5,822 bases of DNA, from the NCBI GenBank assembly GCA_012274205.1, contig JAAOZY010000017.1, forward strand, positions 1 to 5,822, written 5' to 3'. The notes beneath the pieces are model-generated. The model saw nothing but the letters and a program-made list of their open reading frames with translations, ran no database searches and had not been told where the DNA came from. The DNA comes from Betaproteobacteria bacterium. GTDB lineage: Bacteria; Pseudomonadota; Gammaproteobacteria; Burkholderiales; SG8-39. The position numbers were made by a program, and so were the translations under genes. Below are positions 1 to 5,822 of the stretch, piece after piece. Within the stretch, counting starts at the first letter, position 1. Each line of letters begins with the position of its first letter.

Positions 1-70
1 CCGGAAGCCCATCATGCGCCGCGAGCGGAAGCGCAATTCCGAGTAGTACTATTCCTAGCAGGCGGCGCAT
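1..70 (-). CDS. N-terminal fragment of a secreted protein (signal peptide), cut by the left window edge
   Basis: An open frame starts with ATG at 70 and reads leftward for 23 complete codons to the edge with no stop. The translation is a textbook export signal: M-R-R at the N-terminus, a hydrophobic core (LLGIVLLGIALPL), then A-A-H-D-G-L-P, with likely signal peptidase I cleavage after A17 or A18. A GGAAG Shine-Dalgarno sequence lies six bases before the ATG. The gene shares the strand of the LOG gene and begins 57 bases after its stop, so co-transcription is plausible. Several codons are AT-rich (CTA, GGA, ATA, GTA, CTA), unlike the surrounding genes; rare codons are common in signal peptides. 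The mature protein is out of view, so no function can be assigned. Start, binding site and codons 17-23 lie in the arms of an inverted repeat, which leaves open that the far-left bases are an assembly artefact. Confidence 0.6.
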   Translation of the reverse strand, partial: MRRLLGIVLLGIALPLAAHDGLP

Positions 71-76
71 GATGGG

Positions 77-81
77 CTTCC
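77..81 (-). promoter_or_regulatory. Ribosome binding site of the left-edge secreted protein
   Basis: The minus strand reads GGAAG followed by six bases (CCCATC) and the ATG at 70, which is good Shine-Dalgarno spacing. The site lies wholly inside the 62-83 arm of the inverted repeat, so in a folded transcript it would be base-paired. Confidence 0.5.
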
Positions 82-127
82 GGTTGGCTGGCTTCAGCTT
101 GGAATTTTAGCAGATTCGGACCCTGCG

Positions 128-850
128 TCAGAGATTGAGCAGGCTCTCCCGTTCTGCCGGCAGCGGCGCAAACCCTCTCTTCTCGTAATATTTGAATATC
201 GCTTCGACGATCGCGGCCGGGTCGTCTATGGTTTGCACCAGGTCCAGGTCTGCGGCGTCGATCATGTGCTCCGCTTGCAGGCGATCGCGAAACCAGTCCA
301 GCAGTCCGCGCCAGTACGGCGTGTGCACCAGGATGATCGGCATGGTGCGCGTCTTGCCCGTCTGCACCAGGGTGAGCGCTTCGGACAATTCATCCAGCGT
401 GCCGAAGCCGCCGGGCAGCACCACATAGGCGGTGGCGCACTTGACGAAACTGACCTTGCGCGCGAAAAAATGGTGGAAGGTGAGGCTGATATCCTGGAAA
501 CGGTTGCTGAGCTGCTCGTTCGGCAGCTGGATATTGAGGCCCACCGAAGGCGATTTGCCGAAATAGGCGCCCTTGTTCGCGGCTTCCATGATGCCCGGGC
601 CGCCGCCGGAAACGACAGAGAAGCCGGCGTCGGACAGGCGCCGGGCAATGTCCTCGGCAAGCAGGTAGTAGGGCGAATCCTCCAGCACCCGCGCGCTGCC
701 GAATATGCTCACCGCCGGGCGGATCTGGGACAGGCGTTCGGTGGCTTCGACGAATTCTGACATAATCCCGAATATCCGCCAGGACTCGCGCGCGTTGTGG
801 GCCATGTCTGCTGCGCCGGCGTCGGCCGGCTGCGGAAGCTTTCCGTTCAT
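128..850 (-). CDS. LOG family protein (TIGR00730 type), probable nucleoside 5'-monophosphate phosphoribohydrolase
   Basis: A 240-residue cytosolic Rossmann-fold protein. The LOG signatures are present: the phosphate-binding glycine loop SGGGPGIMEAANKGA (81-95), the R131-K132 pair after HHFFA, and P-G-G-F-G-T-L-D-E at 146-154, where R131 and E154 match the family's catalytic positions. Characterised relatives split cytokinin-riboside or nucleoside monophosphates such as AMP at the N-glycosidic bond into free base and ribose 5-phosphate; the bacterial substrate is often unclear, and older annotations call these 'lysine decarboxylase', which is misleading. The start at 850 was chosen because AGAGGG lies six bases upstream. 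In-frame ATGs at 916 (inside polA), 805 and 763 have weaker or no binding sites, although the segment RESWRIFGIMSEFVEATERL (21-40), typical of Betaproteobacterial members as I recall them, argues against the 763 start. It diverges from polA and precedes the truncated secreted-protein gene. Confidence 0.92.
   Translation of the reverse strand: MNGKLPQPADAGAADMAHNARESWRIFGIMSEFVEATERLSQIRPAVSIFGSARVLEDSPYYLLAEDIARRLSDAGFSVVSGGGPGIMEAANKGAYFGKSPSVGLNIQLPNEQLSNRFQDISLTFHHFFARKVSFVKCATAYVVLPGGFGTLDELSEALTLVQTGKTRTMPIILVHTPYWRGLLDWFRDRLQAEHMIDAADLDLVQTIDDPAAIVEAIFKYYEKRGFAPLPAERESLLNL
737..766 (+). promoter_or_regulatory. Weak candidate promoter for polA inside the LOG coding region
   Basis: CATAAT at 761-766 matches the -10 consensus at five of six bases and stands in a locally AT-richer patch of GC-rich DNA. 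A poor -35 (TTCGGT, 737-742) lies 18 bases upstream. It would give a leader of roughly 90 bases before the polA ATG. With only 12 bases between polA and the LOG gene, the polA promoter must lie in the LOG reading frame, which is the main reason for naming this site. The hexamer match alone is weak evidence, since similar matches occur by chance. Confidence 0.2.
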
Positions 851-856
851 TCGCGA

Positions 857-862
857 CCCTCT
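857..862 (-). promoter_or_regulatory. Ribosome binding site of the LOG gene, lying against the polA start codon
   Basis: The minus strand reads AGAGGG, six bases (TCGCGA), then ATG at 850. This decides the LOG start. The same bases on the plus strand (CCCTCT) form the last six bases before the polA ATG at 863, so the two translation starts share one 12-base gap. By contrast the polA side shows no purine-rich Shine-Dalgarno sequence. Confidence 0.6.
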
Positions 863-3583
863 ATGAAAACCCTGCTGTTGGTGGATGGATCGTCTTACCT
901 GTATCGCGCCTACCACGCGCTGCCGGATCTGCGCAATGCGCGCGGCGAGCCCACGGGCGCGATCTACGGCGTGCTCAACATGCTACGTCGGCTCGCCGCC
1001 GACTACAAGCCGGACTACCTCGCCTGCGTCTTCGACGCCAAGGGCAAGACTTTCCGCGACGAATGGTATGCCGAGTACAAGGCGCAGCGCCCGCCCATGC
1101 CCGATGAACTCGCGCGCCAGATCGAGCCGCTGCGCGAGGCCGTCGCCGCGCTCGGCTGGCCGCTGCTGATGATAGAGGGCGTGGAGGCCGACGATGTCAT
1201 TGGCACGCTCGCGCGCCAGTCGGCTGCGGCGGGCATGCGCTGCGTCGTCTCCACCGGCGACAAGGATCTGACGCAGCTGGTGAACGAGCGCGTCACCCTG
1301 GTCAATACCATGAACAACGAGCGCCTGGACGAAGCCGGCGTCGAGGCCAAGTTCGGCGTGCCGCCGAAGCGGATGCTCGACTACCTGACGCTCGTCGGTG
1401 ACAGCGTGGACAACGTTCCGGGCGTGGACAAGGTCGGCCCCAAGACGGCGGTCAAATGGCTGACGCAATACGGCTCGCTCGACGGCGTGGTCGCGCACGC
1501 GCAGGAAATCGGCGGTGTAGTGGGGGAGAATCTGCGCCGCGCGCTGCCCTGGCTGCCGCAGGCGAAAAAGCTGCTCACTGTGTACTGCGACGTGCCGTTG
1601 CCGGTCAAGCCGGAGGAGCTTGCGCCGCGGCCACGCGGCGAGGCCGAGCTCGCCGCGCTGTTCCAGCGCTTCGGCTTCAAGAGTTGGCTCAAGGATGCGC
1701 AAGCGGCGGACGCTGCAGCGACTGCGCCGGCGGCCGGGCCGGCGCCGGCAGCGTCGCAGAACACGCCCGACCCGCTGGAGCGCCATTACGACACCATCCT
1801 CGACGAGCGGCAGCTGGCCGGGTGGATGAAGGTTCTTGAGCGCGCCGCCCTGGTCGCCGTCGATACCGAGACCACCGGGCTCGATCCGATGACGGCGCAG
1901 CTGGTAGGCATGTCTTTTTGCGCCGAACCCGGGCGCGCGGCTTACCTGCCGCTGGCGCACGACTATGCCGGCGCGCCGCGCCAGCTGGGGGTGGTGCGCG
2001 CGCTCGCGCTGCTGCGGCCGTGGCTGGAGAGCGCGGACCGGCCCAAGCTTGGGCAGAACCTGAAATACGATCAGCATGTGCTCGCCAACCATGGCATTGC
2101 GCTGCGCGGCGTGGCGCACGACACCCTGCTCGAGTCCTATGTGCTCGAATCGCATCTGCGCCACGATATGGGCACGCTCGCCGAGCGCCATTTGCAGCTC
2201 GCCACCATCAGCTACGACGAGGTCACCGGCAAGGGCGCGCAGCGCATCGGTTTCGAGCAGGTGAGCGTGGAGCGCGCCACCGAATACTCGGCCGAGGACG
2301 CCGACGTCACCCTGCGCCTGCACCAGTACCTCTATCCCAAGATACAGGCCGAGGCCGGGCTGGAATATGCATATCGCGAGATCGAACTGCCGGCGCGCGA
2401 GGTGCTGTTCCGCATGGAGCGCAACGGCGTGCTGATCGATGCCGCGCTGCTCGAAGCGCAAAGCCGCGAGCTCGGGCAGAAAATGATGGAGCTGGAACAC
2501 AAGGCCCACGGCGAGGCCGGCCAGCCGTTCAACCTGAATTCACCCAAGCAAATCGGCGAAATCTTCTTCGACCGGCTGAAACTGCCGGTGCTCAAAAAGA
2601 CGCCCAGCGGCGCGCCCTCCACCGACGAAGAGGTGCTCGAGCGCCTGGCCGCCGACTATCCGCTGCCCAAGACACTGCTCGAATACCGCGCGCTGACCAA
2701 GCTCAAGTCCACCTACACCGACAAGCTGCCGCGCATGGTCAACCCGGTCACGGGGCGCGTGCACACCAACTACGCCCAGGCCACGGCGGTCACCGGGCGC
2801 CTCGCCAGCACCGACCCCAATCTGCAGAACATCCCGGTGCGCACGCCGGAAGGGCGGCGCATCCGCGAAGCTTTCATCGCGCCCGCCGACTGCGTCATCG
2901 TCTCGGCCGATTACTCGCAGATCGAGCTGCGCATCATGGCGCACATTTCGCGCGACGAGAACCTGCTGCGCGCCTTCGCCGCGGGCGAGGACGTGCACCG
3001 CCACACCGCCGCGGAAATCTTCAACCGCGCGCTGCACGAGGTGACGCCGGAGGAGCGCCGCTACGCCAAGGTGATCAACTTCGGCCTGATCTACGGCATG
3101 TCGGCCTTCGGCGTGGCGCAGGCGCTGGGCCTGGAGCGCGCCACCGCCCAGGCCTATATCGACAGCTACTTCACGCGCTACCCCGGTGTGGCGCGCTACA
3201 TGCAGCAGACGCGCGAGCAGGCGCGCGAGCGCGGCTACGTCGAAACCGTATTCGGCCGTCGCCTGTGGCTCGCCGAGATCAGGGCGGCGAACGCCGGCCG
3301 GCGCCAGGGCGCCGAGCGCGCCGCGATCAACGCGCCGATGCAGGGGACCGCGGCCGACCTGATCAAGCTCTCCATGATCGCGGTGCAGAACTGGCTCGAC
3401 GCGCAAGAACTGTCGGCGAAGCTGGTGATGCAGGTGCACGACGAACTGGTGCTCGAAGTGCCGCAGGCGGAGCTGGCGCAGGTGCGCGAATCGCTGCCGC
3501 AGCTGATGACCGGGGTGGCGCGGCTGGCCGTGCCCCTTGTCGTGGACGTGGGCGTGGGCGCAAACTGGGAGCAGGCGCACTAA
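863..3583 (+). CDS. polA: DNA polymerase I (5' nuclease, 3'-5' proofreading exonuclease and polymerase)
   Basis: A 906-residue protein, close to the 928 of E. coli Pol I. It fills gaps and removes RNA primers at Okazaki fragments and in excision repair. The 5' nuclease domain spans about 1-275, with acidic residues D8, D58, D110-D111, D133, D135, D180 and D183 and the helix-hairpin-helix NVPGVDKVGPKTA (184-196). A Pro/Ala-rich linker (about 280-300) follows. The 3'-5' exonuclease domain (about 310-500) keeps D334-T-E336 (Exo I), N399 and D403 (Exo II) and Y475-xxx-D479 (Exo III), so proofreading should be active. The polymerase domain follows, with motif A D683-YSQIELR, motif B R733-xxx-K736 to GLIYG, and motif C QVHDE (857-861). 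The start MKTLLLVDGSSYLYRAYHAL matches the family; an upstream in-frame GTG at 797 adds 22 non-family residues. No clear Shine-Dalgarno precedes the ATG. The SGNH-like gene follows 17 bases after the stop. Confidence 0.98.
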   Translation: MKTLLLVDGSSYLYRAYHALPDLRNARGEPTGAIYGVLNMLRRLAADYKPDYLACVFDAKGKTFRDEWYAEYKAQRPPMPDELARQIEPLREAVAALGWPLLMIEGVEADDVIGTLARQSAAAGMRCVVSTGDKDLTQLVNERVTLVNTMNNERLDEAGVEAKFGVPPKRMLDYLTLVGDSVDNVPGVDKVGPKTAVKWLTQYGSLDGVVAHAQEIGGVVGENLRRALPWLPQAKKLLTVYCDVPLPVKPEELAPRPRGEAELAALFQRFGFKSWLKDAQAADAAATAPAAGPAPAASQNTPDPLERHYDTILDERQLAGWMKVLERAALVAVDTETTGLDPMTAQLVGMSFCAEPGRAAYLPLAHDYAGAPRQLGVVRALALLRPWLESADRPKLGQNLKYDQHVLANHGIALRGVAHDTLLESYVLESHLRHDMGTLAERHLQLATISYDEVTGKGAQRIGFEQVSVERATEYSAEDADVTLRLHQYLYPKIQAEAGLEYAYREIELPAREVLFRMERNGVLIDAALLEAQSRELGQKMMELEHKAHGEAGQPFNLNSPKQIGEIFFDRLKLPVLKKTPSGAPSTDEEVLERLAADYPLPKTLLEYRALTKLKSTYTDKLPRMVNPVTGRVHTNYAQATAVTGRLASTDPNLQNIPVRTPEGRRIREAFIAPADCVIVSADYSQIELRIMAHISRDENLLRAFAAGEDVHRHTAAEIFNRALHEVTPEERRYAKVINFGLIYGMSAFGVAQALGLERATAQAYIDSYFTRYPGVARYMQQTREQARERGYVETVFGRRLWLAEIRAANAGRRQGAERAAINAPMQGTAADLIKLSMIAVQNWLDAQELSAKLVMQVHDELVLEVPQAELAQVRESLPQLMTGVARLAVPLVVDVGVGANWEQAH

Positions 3584-3600
3584 CCGAAGCGGTGAGCGCA

Positions 3601-4284
3601 ATGAGCCTGCCCCCGAACCGACAGCCATCTGGCGCATCCCCCCGGGGGTATGGGCCGGCGCGGCATGTCGTGCTGCTCGGCGACGCGTTGCTCGAGGCCT
3701 ACAGCAGCATCGACAAGTCGCCGGGAAGATTCGAGGAAGATCTCCTCCCGGGATCGCGCGACCAGTGGCAGATCAGCGTCGTCTCCGCGGCCGAAGTCGA
3801 GCGCGCCCGCTCCCGCTCCGTGCTGCCAAAAGGCGCCACGCACGCGATCATTTTCATCGAAGGCAATCACGCGATCGAGCAGAGCGGCCTGCTGCAAAAC
3901 CCCGCGGATGCCAGCGGGCCGACGCTGGAGCGGCTCTCGCTTGCCGCCGATGAATTCGAGCGCACGCTGGCGCAGCTGATCCATGCGGCGCAGTCGGCGC
4001 ATCTGACGATAATGGTGTGCACCATGTTCGCGCCCAACTACAAGGACGCGCTGCGCCAGCGCATGGCCTGCGCGGCGCTGGCGGTATTCAACGACCGCGT
4101 GACCAAGCGCGCCGCCGAAGCGCGGGTAGCCGTGATCGACCTGCGCCTGATCTGCAGCGACGCCGAAGATTACGACGCGCCGACGCGCCTGTCCAAGTTC
4201 GGCCTGCAGAAGGCGGCCAATGTCATACGCTACGCCATGTTCGAACTGGATGCCGGGACGCGCCGCAGCGAGGTGTTCTTCTAG
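3601..4284 (+). CDS. SGNH/GDSL-like protein with degenerate catalytic motifs
   Basis: A 227-residue protein without signal peptide or membrane segment, so probably cytosolic. Its layout matches a bacterial SGNH/GDSL hydrolase subgroup as I remember it: first strand HVVLLGD (22-28), a block-III-like strand IIFIEGNHAIEQSGLL (83-98), the stretch VCTMFAPN (139-146), LAVFND (160-165), then VIDLRLICSDAEDY (178-191) and a final GLQKAANVI helix. The key residues are changed. Block I reads G-D-A rather than G-D-S, so the nucleophilic serine is alanine (A29). The block III glycine is glutamate (E87), although N89 remains. No D-x-x-H pair is seen near the C-terminus (DAPTRLSKFG). Hydrolase activity by the usual mechanism is therefore doubtful. 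ATG 3601 is preceded by GGTGAG about four bases upstream; an in-frame GTG at 3592 is the alternative. It follows polA by 17 bases and is probably co-transcribed or translationally coupled. Function unknown. Confidence 0.8.
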   Translation: MSLPPNRQPSGASPRGYGPARHVVLLGDALLEAYSSIDKSPGRFEEDLLPGSRDQWQISVVSAAEVERARSRSVLPKGATHAIIFIEGNHAIEQSGLLQNPADASGPTLERLSLAADEFERTLAQLIHAAQSAHLTIMVCTMFAPNYKDALRQRMACAALAVFNDRVTKRAAEARVAVIDLRLICSDAEDYDAPTRLSKFGLQKAANVIRYAMFELDAGTRRSEVFF

Positions 4285-4329
4285 CGGTCGGCGGGCGTCG
4301 GCGGCGCCGGTCAGGCGGACACAAGGCGC

Positions 4330-5025
4330 TTACTTCCCGATTGCGCCGAACACCTTGCTCGCGATGCCGCTCGCCGCCCCCACCGGATCCCTGCGGATTT
4401 TCTGCTCCTCATCGGCGATCAGCAGGAACAGGCCGTCCAGCGCTTTGCGCGTGACGTAGTCGTTTAGATTGGCGTCCCTGGCGTCGACCAGGCCGAATCC
4501 GGCGCCCTTGCCGGCGAACTCGTTGTACTTGTCGGCGAGCTTCACTTTCTGCGTCGCCTTGGCGACGATCGGCAGGAACTTCTGCGTGAGTTGTGCCGAG
4601 GTGCTGCGCTTGAAATACTGGGTCGCGGCGTCCTCGCCGCCGCCGAGGATCGCCTTGGCGTCGCCCACGCCCATGTTCTTTACTGCGTTCACCAGCAGGG
4701 GTTTTGCCTCGACCACTGCAGATTCCGCGGCGTGGTTCATGGTGGTGACCAGTTCGTCGGCGTACTTGCCCATCCCCAGGCCGCGCATCATGCCCTCCAG
4801 CTGCTGCAGCCCCTGCGGCAACGGAATTTTGACGCGCGCATTGCCCAAAAAACCGTTCTGCCTGCCCAGTGTCGCCACTGCGGCCAGAGATCCCTTGCTC
4901 AGTGCCTCCTTCAGCCCCGCAACGGCATCCTTGTTCGACAGACCGGACAAGCCCAGCGCGCGCGCCTGGGCGCTGGCAAGCACGGCAAAGAGGATTGCCG
5001 CGCACAGCGTGAAATAGACCTTCAT
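4330..5025 (-). CDS. Secreted DUF4197 domain-containing protein
   Basis: A 231-residue protein with an N-terminal signal peptide: K2, a hydrophobic core from about 4 to 18, and an A-R-A motif at 21-23 that fits signal peptidase I cleavage before L24. No lipobox or C-terminal membrane anchor is seen, so the product is probably periplasmic. The mature part carries the DUF4197 hallmarks I recognise: LSNKDAVAGLKEAL (29-42), GFLGNARVKIPLP (58-70), the MGKYADELVTTMNHAAE segment (85-101), EAKPLLVNAVKNMGVGDAKAILGGGEDAATQYF (106-138), and NDYVTRKALDGLFLLIADEE (188-207) near the end. It is predicted mostly helical. The family has no established biochemical role, and none is inferred here. The start has a run of six Gs five bases upstream as its only binding site. 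It lies 47 bases downstream of lipA on the same strand and converges on the SGNH-like gene with a 45-base gap. Confidence 0.93.
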   Translation of the reverse strand: MKVYFTLCAAILFAVLASAQARALGLSGLSNKDAVAGLKEALSKGSLAAVATLGRQNGFLGNARVKIPLPQGLQQLEGMMRGLGMGKYADELVTTMNHAAESAVVEAKPLLVNAVKNMGVGDAKAILGGGEDAATQYFKRSTSAQLTQKFLPIVAKATQKVKLADKYNEFAGKGAGFGLVDARDANLNDYVTRKALDGLFLLIADEEQKIRRDPVGAASGIASKVFGAIGK

Positions 5026-5030
5026 GTCGG

Positions 5031-5036
5031 CCCCCC
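5031..5036 (-). promoter_or_regulatory. Poly-G ribosome binding site of the DUF4197 gene
   Basis: The minus strand reads six consecutive Gs, five bases (CCGAC), then ATG at 5025. It is the only purine-rich sequence at Shine-Dalgarno distance. It pairs only partly with the 16S rRNA 3' end, so initiation may be modest or helped by coupling to lipA translation ending 47 bases upstream. Confidence 0.35.
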
Positions 5037-5072
5037 GTTCAAGGCTGCATCGATACTGGTGGCGCGCGCGGC

Positions 5073-5822
5073 CTACACCCCGGCGGCATGCGCCTGCCGG
5101 TCGGCATGATAGCTGGAGCGCACCATCGGACCGATCGCGGCATGCAGGAATCCCAGTTCCTGCGCCGCCCGCTCGAATACCGCGAAGCCGTCCGGGTGCA
5201 CGTAGCGCAGCACCGGCAGGTGATGCGCGGTCGGCTGCAGGTACTGACCGATGGTGAGCATGTCGACGCCGTGCGCGCGCAGGTCGCGCATCACCGCGAG
5301 TATTTCCGCGTCGGTTTCGCCCAAGCCCAGCATCAGGCCGGACTTGGTCGGAATGTCCGGGCGCAGCGTGCGGAATTCGCGCAGCAGCGTGAGCGAATGC
5401 AGGTAGTCCGCGCCCGGCCGCGCCTGGCGATACAGCCGCGGCACGGTCTCGAGATTGTGGTTCATCACATCGGGCGCATCGGCCGCGAGTATCTCCAGCG
5501 CGGTTTCCAGGCGGCCGCGGAAATCCGGCACCAGTACTTCGATGCGCGTGCGCGGCGAAAACTCGCGCACCGCGCGTATGCAGTCGGCGAAATGGCGCGC
5601 GCCGCCGTCGCGCAGATCGTCGCGGTCGACGCTGGTGATCACCACATAGTCGAGGGCCAGCGCCGCGATGGTCTGCGCCAGATGCGCCGGCTCTTCGGCA
5701 TCCGGCGGCGCCGGGCGCCCGTGCGCCACGTCGCAGAACGGGCAGCGCCGCGTGCACAGGTCGCCCAGGATCATGAAGGTCGCCGTGCCCTTGCCGAAGC
5801 ACTCGCCGATATTGGGGCAGGA
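5073..5822 (-). CDS. lipA: Lipoyl synthase, C-terminal 249 residues (start beyond the right edge)
   Basis: A radical SAM enzyme that inserts two sulfurs at C6 and C8 of octanoyl groups on lipoyl domains (E2 subunits, GcvH), completing the lipoyl cofactor in the cytosol. In visible-residue numbering, C2 and C8 (SCPNIGEC) are the second and third ligands of the auxiliary 4Fe-4S cluster; the first, E. coli C68, lies outside. C23-xxx-C27-xx-C30 (CTRRCPFCD) binds the radical SAM cluster. Further family motifs are TSVDRDDLRDGGA (63-75), NHNLETVPRLY (121-131), TKSGLMLGLGE (159-169), LTIGQYLQPT (189-198) and the C-terminal RSSYHA (235-240) with its conserved serines. The spacing matches E. coli LipA with an offset of 71, so the complete protein should be about 320 residues. 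ATG 5774 is internal, since the frame stays open and conserved to the edge. The DUF4197 gene follows after 47 bases and may share its transcript. Confidence 0.97.
   Translation of the reverse strand, partial: SCPNIGECFGKGTATFMILGDLCTRRCPFCDVAHGRPAPPDAEEPAHLAQTIAALALDYVVITSVDRDDLRDGGARHFADCIRAVREFSPRTRIEVLVPDFRGRLETALEILAADAPDVMNHNLETVPRLYRQARPGADYLHSLTLLREFRTLRPDIPTKSGLMLGLGETDAEILAVMRDLRAHGVDMLTIGQYLQPTAHHLPVLRYVHPDGFAVFERAAQELGFLHAAIGPMVRSSYHADRQAHAAGV

Larger units (their letters stand above)
1..83. repeat. Perfect 22-bp inverted repeat (arms 1-22 and 62-83, 39-base spacer)
   Basis: Base-by-base comparison shows that 1-22 is the exact reverse complement of 62-83; pairing breaks at 23/61. 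The arms may extend left of the window, since position 84 has no partner in view. The spacer holds a smaller hairpin (CGGAA at 26-30 with TTCCG at 37-41) and an unrelated 8-base palindrome TAGTACTA at 44-51. On the minus-strand transcript one arm contains the binding site and start codon of the left-edge gene and the other contains codons 17-23. No T-run is visible next to it, so nothing supports a terminator role. It could be a regulatory mRNA hairpin, or a fold-back artefact at a contig end. Confidence 0.9.

Noticed and set aside
69..110. Plus-strand ATG-ATG mini-ORF of 13 codons next to the inverted repeat
   Set aside because: It arises because the repeat arm mirrors the start region of the minus-strand gene; it is very short with no binding site or family support.
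84..127. Terminator or promoter in the gap after the LOG gene
   Set aside because: Only a 4-bp stem (GCTG/CAGC) and an isolated AT-rich stretch are seen, without the arrangement of either element.
797..862. Extended polA start at GTG 797, adding 22 residues
   Set aside because: The added residues do not resemble Pol I, while MKTLLLVDGSSYLYRAYHAL at 863 matches the family N-terminus.
851..916. Longer LOG start at ATG 916
   Set aside because: It would overlap polA coding on the opposite strand, the extra residues look non-conserved, and the ATG at 850 has a better ribosome binding site.
983..2509. Long antisense open frame of 508 codons inside polA, and a similar one at 2540-3637
   Set aside because: Open antisense frames are expected in GC-rich genes; the translations are rich in Arg, His, Ala and Gln without domain motifs, while the polA frame is fully conserved.
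1918..3600. Long open stretch upstream of and in frame with the SGNH-like gene
   Set aside because: It overlaps polA in another frame and its translation is low-complexity Arg/Ala-rich; only the part from 3601 looks like a protein family.
4285..4329. Possible bidirectional terminator between the convergent SGNH-like and DUF4197 genes
   Set aside because: Only a GC-rich 8-base palindrome (CGGCGCCG) and short GC repeats are present, with no hairpin plus T-run on either strand.
5026..5802. Open stretch in frame with and upstream of the DUF4197 gene
   Set aside because: It is a shadow of lipA in another frame; the DUF4197 product clearly begins with a signal peptide at 5025.

Overview
The window is GC-rich, gene-dense bacterial chromosome. 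The LOG-family protein, the proofreading-type DNA polymerase I, the DUF4197 protein and lipoyl synthase all read like Betaproteobacterial versions. That class-level placement rests on remembered family sequences, not a search, and I cannot name a genus. There is no sign of phage, transposon, CRISPR, tRNA or rRNA.

Layout, left to right. Positions 1-70 (minus) hold the first 23 codons of a gene that runs off the left edge and begins with a signal peptide. Its ribosome binding site and start codon lie inside one arm of a perfect 22-bp inverted repeat (1-22 and 62-83). Positions 128-850 (minus) encode a LOG-family nucleotide phosphoribohydrolase-like protein. Diverging from it after 12 bases is polA (863-3583, plus), a full-length DNA polymerase I with all three enzymatic domains. 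Seventeen bases after polA comes a small SGNH/GDSL-like protein (3601-4284, plus) whose usual catalytic residues are mostly missing. It meets a convergent pair on the minus strand: a secreted DUF4197 protein (4330-5025), and upstream of it lipA (5073 to beyond the right edge), which lacks about 71 N-terminal residues.

There are three likely transcription units. The LOG gene and the truncated secreted-protein gene share a strand with a 57-base gap. polA and the SGNH-like gene form a tight pair. lipA and the DUF4197 gene are separated by 47 bases. The polA/LOG start-to-start spacing means each gene's promoter must lie in or across the other's 5' end. No gap between genes exceeds about 60 bases, and I see no convincing intrinsic terminator.

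This is mostly ordinary housekeeping DNA. The two places that deserve a second look are the inverted repeat over a translation start at the left edge, which is either a regulatory hairpin or an assembly/fold-back artefact, and the catalytically degenerate SGNH-like protein linked to polA.
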